NCBI GenBank assembly: GCA_035541415.1
Contig: DATKNI010000036.1
Coordinates: 1-47,274, forward strand
Direction: 5' to 3'
DNA length: 47,274 bases
Source of the DNA: JAKAGE01 sp035541415
GTDB taxonomy: Bacteria > Patescibacteriota > Minisyncoccia > UBA6257 > 2-01-FULL-56-20
The notes beneath the pieces are model-generated. The model made no database searches. It worked only from the letters and a program-made list of their open reading frames with translations, and was not told the origin of the DNA. The stretch's first letter is position 1, and each line of letters begins with the position of its first letter. Positions 31,190 to 41,300 of this stretch are shown here, in pieces. The position numbers were made by a program, and so were the translations under genes.

Positions 31190-31201
31190 TACCTTTACTA
31201 C

Positions 31202-31234
31202 AAAATAAAAGGGCCGGGTTGTGGTACCCGGCCC
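31202..31234 (-). terminator. Terminator of the degenerate CA-like gene
   Basis: On the minus strand GGGCCGGGT pairs with ACCCGGCCC (9 pairs), then TTTTATTTT. Confidence 0.85.
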
Positions 31235-31252
31235 GTTGGTTTTGATGCACTC

Positions 31253-31669
31253 TTACGGAACGACTTGCAATAATCCATCGTTCCGAATCACGAGCATGAT
31301 GATGGGGCATCCTGGAAATCGACCGCTAACGAGCTCGCCAATCTGCCTCAAAATTCGCTCTGATTCCGCTTCTGATTCCCCTTCGGTCGCGCTGTTTACA
31401 AGAATAATTTTCTGGGCTCCATCCTTCAATACCTCGTCGATCTGATCCAGAATGTCGTCCCGTTGAAACCTGCTCTTCAGCATCCGCCGGGCGCCGCCCA
31501 AGTTATTCACCTCAGTGAATGGAGTTCCCGCTCCAAACATTTTGGCGAAATATTTTTTCATGATGCCTCTGAATCGAGAACTGCCGCTCGCGACAACGCA
31601 AGCTCGCGGACGGACAGTGGCTTCTTCCTTGTCGGCAAGCCTGACCCGCAACACCATTTTCAAAGCCAT
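31253..31669 (-). CDS. Carbonic-anhydrase-like paralogue without metal ligands
   Basis: A 138-residue protein that aligns by eye with the CA-like protein at 31789: both have a hydrophobic strand then the first motif, a GGA/GGI turn, an Ile-rich helix and a second KI(I/V)L strand. Here the first motif reads ACVVASGSSRF and the second LVNSATEG, so the C-x-D-x-R and H-x2-C zinc ligands of beta-carbonic anhydrases are gone. It may have become a binding or regulatory protein. GAGAGGGG lies 4 nt before the ATG, and it has its own promoter (TTGCAA-17-TATAAT) and terminator. The relationship is inferred and needs a profile search. Confidence 0.7.
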   Translation of the reverse strand: MALKMVLRVRLADKEEATVRPRACVVASGSSRFRGIMKKYFAKMFGAGTPFTEVNNLGGARRMLKSRFQRDDILDQIDEVLKDGAQKIILVNSATEGESEAESERILRQIGELVSGRFPGCPIIMLVIRNDGLLQVVP

Positions 31670-31701
31670 AACCCCTCTCGAAAAATTAATTTGCCGGGAA
31701 T

Positions 31702-31730
31702 ATTATATTTGCATTCTTGCTGAATTGCAA
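31702..31730 (-). promoter_or_regulatory. Promoter of the degenerate CA-like gene
   Basis: TTGCAA (31730-31725), a 17-nt spacer and TATAAT (31707-31702) on the minus strand. Confidence 0.65.
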
Positions 31731-31746
31731 GATCTCCGAGGCAAGT

Positions 31747-31772
31747 AAAAAGCCGGGACGCGCGGTCCCGGC
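31747..31772 (-). terminator. Terminator of the atp operon/CA-like unit
   Basis: On the minus strand GCCGGGAC pairs with GTCCCGGC, 5-nt loop, then TTTTTACTT. Confidence 0.88.
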
Positions 31773-31788
31773 CTGTATGAAGTTAGCG

Positions 31789-32232
31789 TTACGCCCGATG
31801 AGCGCCGTCGAAATCAAGCAAATATGACTCGACTGGCATTCCCGGGAATTCTTTCTTGAGAAGGCCCGCGGCTTTCTCCATCTCTTCACTTTGGAAAGCG
31901 TACTCCGCTTCCTGAGTGATGAAATTCTTGGAACCGCCGTAGGCTCCGCAGTCGCGGTGAGGCATAAGCACAATCTTGCGGGCGTGATGGAGGGCAATCG
32001 AGATTCTGATTTGCTCAAAAATAAATTTCCGCTCCGCGTCGCTTCCCTGGGTAATCGCCTTTATCCCTCCGGCGACTTCCACCACATCAGGATGCTTGAA
32101 TCCCAACTGTTTCACAAATGCCTTTCGGACTTTATAAATGCGATTATCAAAACACGTTATGATAACCGCTTCGGCGGGGTGGTGGTCGGGTGATGAATCA
32201 AATTCAAAAACTTTTTCCATTGCTACCTGCAT
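31789..32232 (-). CDS. Small beta-carbonic-anhydrase-like protein
   Basis: A 147-residue protein with the beta-carbonic anhydrase ligand set: CFDNR (Cys27, Asp29, Arg31) and HRDC (His92, Cys95). These would bind zinc and form the Asp-Arg dyad, so CO2 hydration is a possible activity; the family also contains carbon disulfide hydrolases. It is shorter than usual. The start codon overlaps the atpC stop by one base (TAATG), with GGAGG about 10 nt upstream, so it is translated from the ATP synthase mRNA. The last terminator of the operon follows it. Confidence 0.82.
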   Translation of the reverse strand: MQVAMEKVFEFDSSPDHHPAEAVIITCFDNRIYKVRKAFVKQLGFKHPDVVEVAGGIKAITQGSDAERKFIFEQIRISIALHHARKIVLMPHRDCGAYGGSKNFITQEAEYAFQSEEMEKAAGLLKKEFPGMPVESYLLDFDGAHRA

Positions 32233-32480
32233 TACGCTCGTTCCTCCTCGACGAGAAATCGTCCTTCATTTTGTTTGAATTCCAAAAAACCAGAACTTAC
32301 CGGAATATAATGCTCCTTGGCTTCGTTGTCAACGATTTTCATCGTGCCGCGGTCGAGAATCGAAATGATCGGCTCGTGATTCTGGAGAATGGTGATCTCG
32401 CCGATTTTGGTGCGGCAATTCACCTCGCGGGCTTCGCCCTGGTATAAAACTTTATCGAGTGAATAGACGCCGATTTTCAT
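32232..32480 (-). CDS. atpC: ATP synthase F1 epsilon subunit, N-terminal domain only
   Basis: An 82-residue protein with the epsilon beta-sandwich (GEITILQNHEPIIS, matching the family LP-type motif). The C-terminal helical hairpin, which blocks ATP hydrolysis in many bacteria, is missing, so that brake is absent. It is the last atp subunit gene; its stop overlaps the CA-like start. Confidence 0.9.
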   Translation of the reverse strand: MKIGVYSLDKVLYQGEAREVNCRTKIGEITILQNHEPIISILDRGTMKIVDNEAKEHYIPVSSGFLEFKQNEGRFLVEEERA

Positions 32481-32536
32481 AGTATGTTCAAGGTCGTAAT
32501 TTCACACATGGACCAAACGGCATGCTGCACGCGGCG

Positions 32537-33916
32537 TTACGCCGCCGTCACTTCTTCGATGGAACCTTTGAGGTAGAAGTTGTCTTCCGGTTTGTTGTCG
32601 TGGCGGCCTTCGAGAATTTCGCGGAAGCTCCTCACGGTATCCTTCAAAGAAACATATTTGCCGTCGCGGCCGGTGAACTGCGAAGCGACGAAGAACGGCT
32701 GCGAAAGGAAGCGCTGGATCTTGCGGGCGCGATACACGGTCTCGCGGTCCACGTCGGAAAGCTCTTCGATACCGAGAATCGCGATGATGTCCTGTAATTC
32801 CTTGTAGCGTTGTAAAGTTTGCTGCACGCCGCGGGCAACATCGTAGTGTTCGCGTCCAACGAGCTTCGGATCAAGGGCGCTTGAGCTTGAGGCCAAGGGG
32901 TCAACGGCCGGGTAGATGCCTATCTCTGTCAAGGCCCTCGAAAGCACGATGGTTGAATCCAAATGGCTGAAGGTTGTGGCGGGAGCTGGGTCCGTGACGT
33001 CGTCTGCGGGCACGTAAATGGCCTGTACGGAGGTGATTGAGCCCTTTTTGGTAGAAGTGATGCGTTCCTGGAGTTCGGCCATTTCCGAGGCCAATGTGGG
33101 CTGGTAACCCACGGCTGACGGCATGCGGCCCAAAAGCGTTGAAACCTCGGATCCTGCCTGCGAGTAGCGGAAGATGTTGTCGATAAAGAGGAGTAAGCTC
33201 TTCCCTTCTTCGTCGCGGAAATACTCCGCCATCGTGAGCGCGCTCAAAGCGACGCGTGCGCGTGCGCCCGGAACTTCGTTCATCTGGCCGAACACGAGCG
33301 CGGTCTTGTCGATGACGCCCGATTCTTTCATGTCGTGGTAGAGGTCGTTTCCTTCGCGCGTGCGTTCGCCGACGCCGGCGAATACCGAGAAGCCGCCGCT
33401 CACTTCAGCGACGTTGCGGATGAGCTCCTGGAGCAGAACGGTCTTGCCAACGCCTGCGCCGCCGAACAAACCGACTTTGCCGCCCTTGATGAAAGGACAG
33501 ATGAGGTCAATAACTTTGATTCCGGTTTCAAAAATTTCCGTCTTTGTAGATTGCTCGGTGAACTTCGGAGCGTCGCGGTGGATCGGGAGATGTTTCTTGA
33601 ACGGCTTCGCCGGCTTCGTGAGCGGGCGGCCGAGAACGTCAAAAATGTTGCCGAGGGTTTCTTCGCCCACCGGAACTTCGATCATCGTGCCGGTGTCCTC
33701 CGCTTCCGCGCCGCGGTTCAAACCGTCGGTCGGCGCCATCGAAATGGCGCGCACTTTGCCCGGCTCGAGGTGCCGCACAACTTCGGCGATGATTTCCTCT
33801 TTGCCTAATTTGATTTTGAGCGCGTTATAAATCGGCGGGAGCTGCGTCGCCGCACCGAAATCAACGTCGACAACCGGGCCGATCACCTGCGTTACTTTTC
33901 CAATTTTGTTTGCCAT
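32537..33916 (-). CDS. atpD: ATP synthase F1 beta subunit
   Basis: A 459-residue catalytic subunit. The P-loop GGAGVGKT, the catalytic Glu region GERTREGNDLY, the Walker B LLLFIDNIFRYSQAGSEV and the C-terminal DELSEED-equivalent (IIAILGIEELSDVDRE) are all present. It makes ATP in the beta sites of F1 alternately with the alpha subunits. The gene is 15 nt after atpG in operon order. Confidence 0.98.
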   Translation of the reverse strand: MANKIGKVTQVIGPVVDVDFGAATQLPPIYNALKIKLGKEEIIAEVVRHLEPGKVRAISMAPTDGLNRGAEAEDTGTMIEVPVGEETLGNIFDVLGRPLTKPAKPFKKHLPIHRDAPKFTEQSTKTEIFETGIKVIDLICPFIKGGKVGLFGGAGVGKTVLLQELIRNVAEVSGGFSVFAGVGERTREGNDLYHDMKESGVIDKTALVFGQMNEVPGARARVALSALTMAEYFRDEEGKSLLLFIDNIFRYSQAGSEVSTLLGRMPSAVGYQPTLASEMAELQERITSTKKGSITSVQAIYVPADDVTDPAPATTFSHLDSTIVLSRALTEIGIYPAVDPLASSSSALDPKLVGREHYDVARGVQQTLQRYKELQDIIAILGIEELSDVDRETVYRARKIQRFLSQPFFVASQFTGRDGKYVSLKDTVRSFREILEGRHDNKPEDNFYLKGSIEEVTAA

Positions 33917-33931
33917 AGGTTTAATAAAATT

Positions 33932-34867
33932 TTAATTTACGGCTGTGGTCCCGGACGTGACCTCGATGATCTGGTTCGTGATCGCGGCCTGGCGTTGTTT
34001 GTTATATACGACGTTTAAGGTTTCTCCAAGATCGCTCGCGTTGTCCGAGGCATTCTTCATCGCCACGCGGCGTGCGGAATGTTCGGATGCGTTCGCTTCG
34101 AGGATCATATGATAGATGCGGATCTTGAGGAGCTGCGGCGCGAGTTCGGCAAGAACCTGGGCTGGCGCCGGCTCAATGATAAATTTTAGATCTTTTTCAT
34201 CAAAAAATGACTCGGATTTTGCGTATTCGGAATAGCGCCCCGCGCGCGGAATCGTTTCTTCGATGGATTCTTTGATCTTTTCATAGCTGATCGGCAAAAA
34301 TTCACGGACAACGGCATCCTGGCGAAGCGCCGTGACGAACGTGGTGAAAAATGCCATCACGCTGTCGAATTCATGGTTCACATATCCCTCGATAAGGGCG
34401 CTCGCGATCGGATCGGCATCCTTCATCTTCATGAGATCGCCGACCCGGATGAACGCGAGGATCACGTTCACTCCTTTGCGCTCGAGATAGGTCTTCGCTT
34501 TCTGGCCAATGGCAACGAACGAATAGCGCGGATCGTGGATGTCGATTCCATTTTCGCGGATATAGCTTTCAAAACGGCGGATGACGGCGCCGTTGAACGA
34601 TCCGGCGAGGCCTTTGTCGGACGTCATAAGAAGGAAGGCGGTCTTTTCCACCGGGCGCGCCTTCAAGAGTTCCGGCATGGGAACGTCTTCCATTTTGGAG
34701 AGCAATCCCAGGAGCTCGAGCGCGGCATAGGCGTACGGGCGCGAATTCAAAGCGGCCTCCTGGCTGCGGCGCATCTTGGTCGCGGCCACGAGCTCCATCG
34801 CTTTGGTGATCTGCCCGATATTTTTAACGCTTCGTATGCGCCGTTGTAAGCTCTGTCCCGATTCCAT
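33932..34867 (-). CDS. atpG: ATP synthase gamma subunit
   Basis: A 311-residue central stalk subunit. N-terminal helix IRSVKNIGQITKAMELVAA and C-terminal helix ASDLGETLNVVYNKQRQAAI are the two parts of the coiled coil that turns inside F1. It is slightly longer than the E. coli protein (287). It starts 1 nt after atpA's end. Confidence 0.97.
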   Translation of the reverse strand: MESGQSLQRRIRSVKNIGQITKAMELVAATKMRRSQEAALNSRPYAYAALELLGLLSKMEDVPMPELLKARPVEKTAFLLMTSDKGLAGSFNGAVIRRFESYIRENGIDIHDPRYSFVAIGQKAKTYLERKGVNVILAFIRVGDLMKMKDADPIASALIEGYVNHEFDSVMAFFTTFVTALRQDAVVREFLPISYEKIKESIEETIPRAGRYSEYAKSESFFDEKDLKFIIEPAPAQVLAELAPQLLKIRIYHMILEANASEHSARRVAMKNASDNASDLGETLNVVYNKQRQAAITNQIIEVTSGTTAVN

Positions 34868-34868
34868 G

Positions 34869-36419
<1,551 letters not shown>

Positions 36420-36426
36420 GGTTTAA

Positions 36427-36819
36427 TTAAATATTTTTGAAAACATTGTCGAGTTTGCCGCGCAGGGATCCGTCGAACTGCATTTCGTCGTTCACGACGA
36501 GCCGGATGCCGGCGATAAGCGCGGGGTCGATCGTCCGTTCGACGATGTCGTCTGCCGTGAGGAACTTTGCGATTTCTTTCTCTTGCGCCGCGTTGAGCGG
36601 CCGCGCCGATTCGATGGAAACCTTCCTGATCCCCCCGGCACCGCGGGCGAACCGCCCGGCTTCTTCAAGAATTTTATGGAGATGCACTTCGTCGCCATTG
36701 CGGCGCACCAGCTCCAAAAAATTTTTGACGATCTTGTCCGAATCTTTTTCTCCTTGCTTCTTCGACGCTATAATCACCTCCGCAAGCGCCTTGGCATAGG
36801 TGTGCGTAGGATATTTCAT
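36427..36819 (-). CDS. atpH: ATP synthase delta subunit, short form
   Basis: A 130-residue protein, shorter than the usual ~177. The N-terminal helical part is reduced, but the C-terminal part with IDPALIAGIRLVVNDEMQFDGSL is intact, which is the most conserved part of the family. It links the peripheral stalk to F1. It overlaps atpF by 4 nt. Confidence 0.92.
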   Translation of the reverse strand: MKYPTHTYAKALAEVIIASKKQGEKDSDKIVKNFLELVRRNGDEVHLHKILEEAGRFARGAGGIRKVSIESARPLNAAQEKEIAKFLTADDIVERTIDPALIAGIRLVVNDEMQFDGSLRGKLDNVFKNI

Positions 36820-37316
36820 GAGCGGCTCACTTCTTTTACTGCCCGCGCAATCAGGGCGTCGTCGATTTTATCCGGCGAAAGCTCGACGGTCTTTGCAATC
36901 GCCATCCGAACCATTGCGGCGGCTTCCCGCTCCATGCCCCGCCGCGACTCTTCTTCTTTTGCGCGGATCGTTGCTTGGGTTGCAGCAAGCTCTTCCGCTT
37001 CTTTGCGCCGGGCTTCGGCCAAAAGCTTTGCCTCAAGCTCCTTTGCGTCGCTTTCCGTTTTCTTGAGGATGCTCATCGCTTTTGCCTCGCCTTCATGGAT
37101 CTTCTCTTTCTTCATCTGCTCCGCTTCGAGCAGGCGCCGGTCGGCTTCATCGGCCTTCGTGAGGCCCTCTTCGATCCGCTGCCGGCGCTCATGCAGCAAC
37201 TTCAAAAGCGGCTGGTAGGCAAAGAAACGCAACGCGATCAAGAGCAATGCAAAATTGACCGCTTGGCTTATAAGCAGGTGCCAATCAATGCCAAGTTGGG
37301 AAATAAGTTGCTGCAT
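36816..37316 (-). CDS. atpF: ATP synthase Fo b subunit
   Basis: A 166-residue protein: one N-terminal membrane helix (about residues 10-30, WHLLISQAVNFALLLIALRFF) and a long, charged coiled coil, very rich in Glu, Lys and Ala. It forms the outer stalk as a dimer. Start and end are tight against atpE (6 nt) and atpH. Confidence 0.95.
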   Translation of the reverse strand: MQQLISQLGIDWHLLISQAVNFALLLIALRFFAYQPLLKLLHERRQRIEEGLTKADEADRRLLEAEQMKKEKIHEGEAKAMSILKKTESDAKELEAKLLAEARRKEAEELAATQATIRAKEEESRRGMEREAAAMVRMAIAKTVELSPDKIDDALIARAVKEVSRS

Positions 37317-37322
37317 GCGTTA

Positions 37323-37553
37323 CTAGGCGACGAACTTTAAGATGAGCGCCACGACGAGCGCGTAGATTGCGATAGCTTCGGCGAAGGCGATGGCCAAGAT
37401 AGCCATCGTCTGCACGCGCGAAGCGGCCTCCGGGTTGCGTCCGATGGCATCAACCGCTTTGGAACCGATCCAACCGATCGCGAGCGCGGGAACAATCGTA
37501 CCCATGCCGATAGCGGCCGCGGTGGCGATCAAACGAATACTCTGTACATCCAT
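37323..37553 (-). CDS. atpE: ATP synthase Fo c subunit (proton type)
   Basis: A 76-residue two-helix hairpin with loop RNPEA. The ion-binding carboxylate is Glu in AFAEAIAIY. The sodium set (Gln in helix 1 and Ser/Thr after the Glu) is missing: the equivalent positions are Ile and Ala, so it should carry protons. Helix 1 has fewer glycines than the usual GxGxGxG, which may alter the ring size. Confidence 0.95.
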   Translation of the reverse strand: MDVQSIRLIATAAAIGMGTIVPALAIGWIGSKAVDAIGRNPEAASRVQTMAILAIAFAEAIAIYALVVALILKFVA

Positions 37554-37579
37554 AGATTTGGTTAGTAAATTTTTAATGA

Positions 37580-38344
37580 TTAGTGGGCGACCTTTGGTTG
37601 ATGTTCCTCATGCTCTCCTCCGTGCTGGACGATAGCCATTGCAACGAAGACGAGCGTGAGCATCCCGAAAATGAACGCCTGGATGAATCCGACGAAAATT
37701 TCGAGGAACATAAACGGCAACGGCACGAGATATGGTACCAAAAAGGCCATGATGGCCAGAAGGACTTCGCCCGCGAAAACATTGCCGAAAAGACGGAACG
37801 AGAACGAGATTATCTTAGCAAATTCCGAGATAAGTTCAAGAATTCCGATAAAGAAATCGATTGGCCCGTGGAAGTTGAAGAATACCGACAAGCGTCCTTT
37901 GATCCCGATTGCGGCAGCTCCCAAGATGTTGACGAGCGTGACTGCAATGAGCGCAAGCGCCAATGTGAAATTAAGATCGCTCGCGGGTGAGCGCAAAAGC
38001 GGCACCGAATCGGCTCCCTGCCGTACAACGATCGAACCGACGCCCGGCAAAAGGCCGAACCAGTTTGAAAAGAGCACAAATAAAAAGATGGTGAAAACGA
38101 GCGGAAGATATTTTTCGGACGTGCGGCGTTCGCCAAGCACGGAATCCATCATGGTGAGCGCCCCTTCAAGCATGAGCTCAAAAACGCTCTGCATCATGCC
38201 TGGGACCATCGAAAGTTTCCGGCGCAAGACGTAGGCAAGGACGGCGAGTGTGACGAGCACAATTGTGGAGAGCAAAACAGCATTGGTCACCGGCCAGCTC
38301 CCAATATGAAAAATCTCTTCAGCTCGGAGAGAAATTTGCAACAT
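37580..38344 (-). CDS. atpB: ATP synthase Fo a subunit
   Basis: A 254-residue membrane protein with the essential Arg in SFRLFGNVFAGE and a C-terminal helix with FIQAFIFGMLTLVFVAMAI. It forms the proton half-channels next to the c ring. It is the first gene of the operon; an extended -10 box (TGCTATAAT) ends 8 nt upstream of the ATG, predicting a near-leaderless operon mRNA. The C-terminal tail is His-rich (HGGEHEEHQPKVAH). Confidence 0.97.
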   Translation of the reverse strand: MLQISLRAEEIFHIGSWPVTNAVLLSTIVLVTLAVLAYVLRRKLSMVPGMMQSVFELMLEGALTMMDSVLGERRTSEKYLPLVFTIFLFVLFSNWFGLLPGVGSIVVRQGADSVPLLRSPASDLNFTLALALIAVTLVNILGAAAIGIKGRLSVFFNFHGPIDFFIGILELISEFAKIISFSFRLFGNVFAGEVLLAIMAFLVPYLVPLPFMFLEIFVGFIQAFIFGMLTLVFVAMAIVQHGGEHEEHQPKVAH

Positions 38345-38352
38345 ATGCTGGA

Positions 38353-38361
38353 ATTATAGCA
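38353..38361 (-). promoter_or_regulatory. Extended -10 box of the atp operon
   Basis: TGCTATAAT on the minus strand, 8 nt before the atpB ATG; no -35 box seen. Confidence 0.6.
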
Positions 38362-38391
38362 AAAAATGCCGATTTTGCTAGGGTGAACAAC

Positions 38392-41300
38392 CTACCACTT
38401 TCCCTGCATATAGGCTCTCGTCTTCGGTCCTAGAATACCTGATGCCGGGGTAATGCCATTCGCTGCCTGCCACTTGGCAAGAGCAGCCTGCGTCTTGCCG
38501 CCAAAGTACATGACTTCATTACCCGGAGATCCAGCTCCGCTTGGGGATATGGTATATCCATTGTCATTCAGGAAAAGCTGGAGGTTCTTTACATCTTGGC
38601 CTGAGCTTCCGATCGTGAGGGTTCGGGTGAAGCTTGCTACCAATTGATGGTTCAATTGGGCAATCAATGCTTGGAGTTCTGCGATGAGGGATTGAAGTAA
38701 TGCTTCAAGACCGGATTGGGATGTGGGGAGGGTTGAGGAAGAGGAAGAGGAAGAGCCGGAGCTGGAAGAACCTGAACCCGATGAGCCTGAACCAGATCCG
38801 GAGCTGCCGGAAGAACCTCCACCGGAACTACCGCTGCCCGATCCACCAGATGAGCCACCACCCCCACCCGATCCGCCGCCTCCCGACGAACCGCCACCTC
38901 CTCCGCCGCCGCCACCACCGCCTGATACGACGGTGTTGCTCACGGTGACGGTGATTGCCGTTGTGTTGGTGTTGCCGGAAGAATCCGTTGCCTTGGCGGT
39001 AATCGTATGGGCGGCGTTGCTCAAACTGGTGGTATCAAGGGAATAGGTCCAACTGGTTGTGCCTTGCACTGCCTGGTAACTGCCTCCATCAATGCTCACT
39101 TGGACATTTGCTACGGACACATTGTCACTCGCACTGCCCTGGATCGTAATCGTGTTCGCAACAACCTGATTGTTGGTGGGGCTGACGATCGCGATGCTCG
39201 GTAGGGTTGTATCGCCCTGGACAATACCTTGGGTTGTCCCTTGGATTTGGGTTGATTGCGCTGACGTGTTTCCTGCGGCGTCATATGCGGAAACGGTGTA
39301 GCTGTAGGTGGTGGATGCGGTGAGGGCGGTGTCCGTGAATGCGTTCGTTGCATTGGTACCGATCTGGGTGCCTCCCCGATATATCTTGTATCCGGTGACG
39401 CCTACGTTGTCCGTTGAAGGATTCCAGGTGAGGGAAATAGTTGAAGTTGTCGTGCCTTGGACATTGAGTCCGGTGGGAACCGTGGGGGGCTGGGTGTCAG
39501 ACGGCGGTGGGTTGTTCACGGTGACGGTGACGGCGCCTGACGTTGTCTGGTTGTTTGATGTATCTTTTGCAAGAGCCGTAATCGTATGGGTTCCATTGGC
39601 CACCTGGGTAGAGTCCCAGGCAAAGGTATATGGCGATGTGGTGTCGGGAGAGCCGACAAAGCTTCCATCAACTTTGAATTGCACCGATTGTATGGCCACA
39701 TTGTCTGATGCGGTTGCCTGGAGCGTGATCGTGCTTGATACGGTTGCGTTGTTAGTGGGAGATGTCACGGACACCGTGGGAGGCGTCGTATCCTGGAACT
39801 TAGTTGTTCCCGTGACTGCTGATGACTGGACAGAATTGTTTCCTGCGGCGTCATATGCACTCACGGTGTAGCTGTAGGTGGTGGATTGATTGAGGCCAAC
39901 ATCCGTGAAAGACGTTGCTGCCGTCGTTCCAATCTGGGTGCCTCCTCTATATATCTTGTATCCCGTGACAGCGATGTTGTCGGTGGAAGCAGTCCACGAG
40001 AGAGAAACGGTTGAGGTGGTTACCGTACCCACAGTGAGGCCCGTGGGGACCGAGGGAGGTGTGGTATCAGGATTGTTTACGATGACCGTGACTTGTTGGG
40101 TATTTGTGTTGTTCGAGGAATCGGTTGCCTTGGCCGTGATGGTATGGGTGCCATTCGTAAGAAGCGTGGTGTTCCAACTGAAGGTCCACGAGGTGGTGCC
40201 TGCGGTTGCAACATATGCTCCCCCATCAATGGAGATCGCAACCGAAGAGACGGATATGTTGTCGGATGCGGTGCCGTTGATATTCACCGTGCCTTGGACG
40301 GTTGCATTGTTTGTGGGAGACGTGATGGCAACCGAGGGAGGCGTGGTATCGAGAACCGTGTTTGAAACGGTTACCCCGACGTTTGCACTCGTGCCCACGT
40401 TGCCTGCCGCATCATATGCCTTGGTAGACAAGGTATGGGATCCGTTCGTTGACGATGCTGTGTTCCAGCTCCAGGTGTAGGGAGAAGAAAGACTGGTGGA
40501 TTGGAGCGCAGAGTCAAGGTAGAACTCAACTTTCGTGACGCCGACATTGTCGGAAGCAGAGGCTTGGACGGCAATGGTTGAGGAGGCGGTCGAACCGGAA
40601 GTGGGAGCAGTAAGGGAAATCGTGGGCGGCGTGGTGTCGCCGCCGCCGCCGGAAGCATATTGGTAGGCACCGATGGTTGGAACAGAAGCTAAGAGCACTT
40701 GCGTGCCATCGGAATCTTTATAGAGATACACGGGAGCACCAACGGTACGCGAGATCGGTGATGCAAGCGTGATGACGTTCGTGGCGTAATTAATAGAGGC
40801 AATCTGCACAATGTTGTTAGTCGAACCCACAGCGATCCAGTCGGGTTGAACACCCGCAATACCATAGCCATCCTGGAAAAAGCTCGCATCATTCACGACA
40901 AGCGACGTGCCGGAACCAGAATCGCCCGAAGCAACATTCGTGAGCGGACCGCCTGCACCGATTGCCTGCGAACCAGCCTGAAGGTGCAGATCCGAGGCGC
41001 TTGTGAAGAGCGGATTCAAGTTAAGCTTGTCCGTTGAATCATAATTACTTGGCCCCGTGCCGGTGGACGGCCCATGCCACGCTCCGGAATAATTGTCGTT
41101 ATAGCAGATGTTGTTATGTTCCACAAAACCGGGCATCGAACTTGAGTCAACGTACATGCACCAAGAAACGCCGCTCAAGTTCGACATGTCCATAAAAATA
41201 TTATTGATAACTTTTGCATTCGTATCGCCATTCGTCCATGAATTAGCTTCATAATCCTGCGTGCCTGTCCATCGCACTGATTCGTTATAAATGCGCTCAC

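Noticed and set aside
37323..37553. Sodium-driven ATP synthase
   Set aside because: The c subunit lacks the Gln and Ser/Thr of the sodium site.
38700..39046. Pro/Glu-rich plus-strand frame opposite the Gly/Ser linker
   Set aside because: It is the complement of the low-complexity linker of the surface protein.
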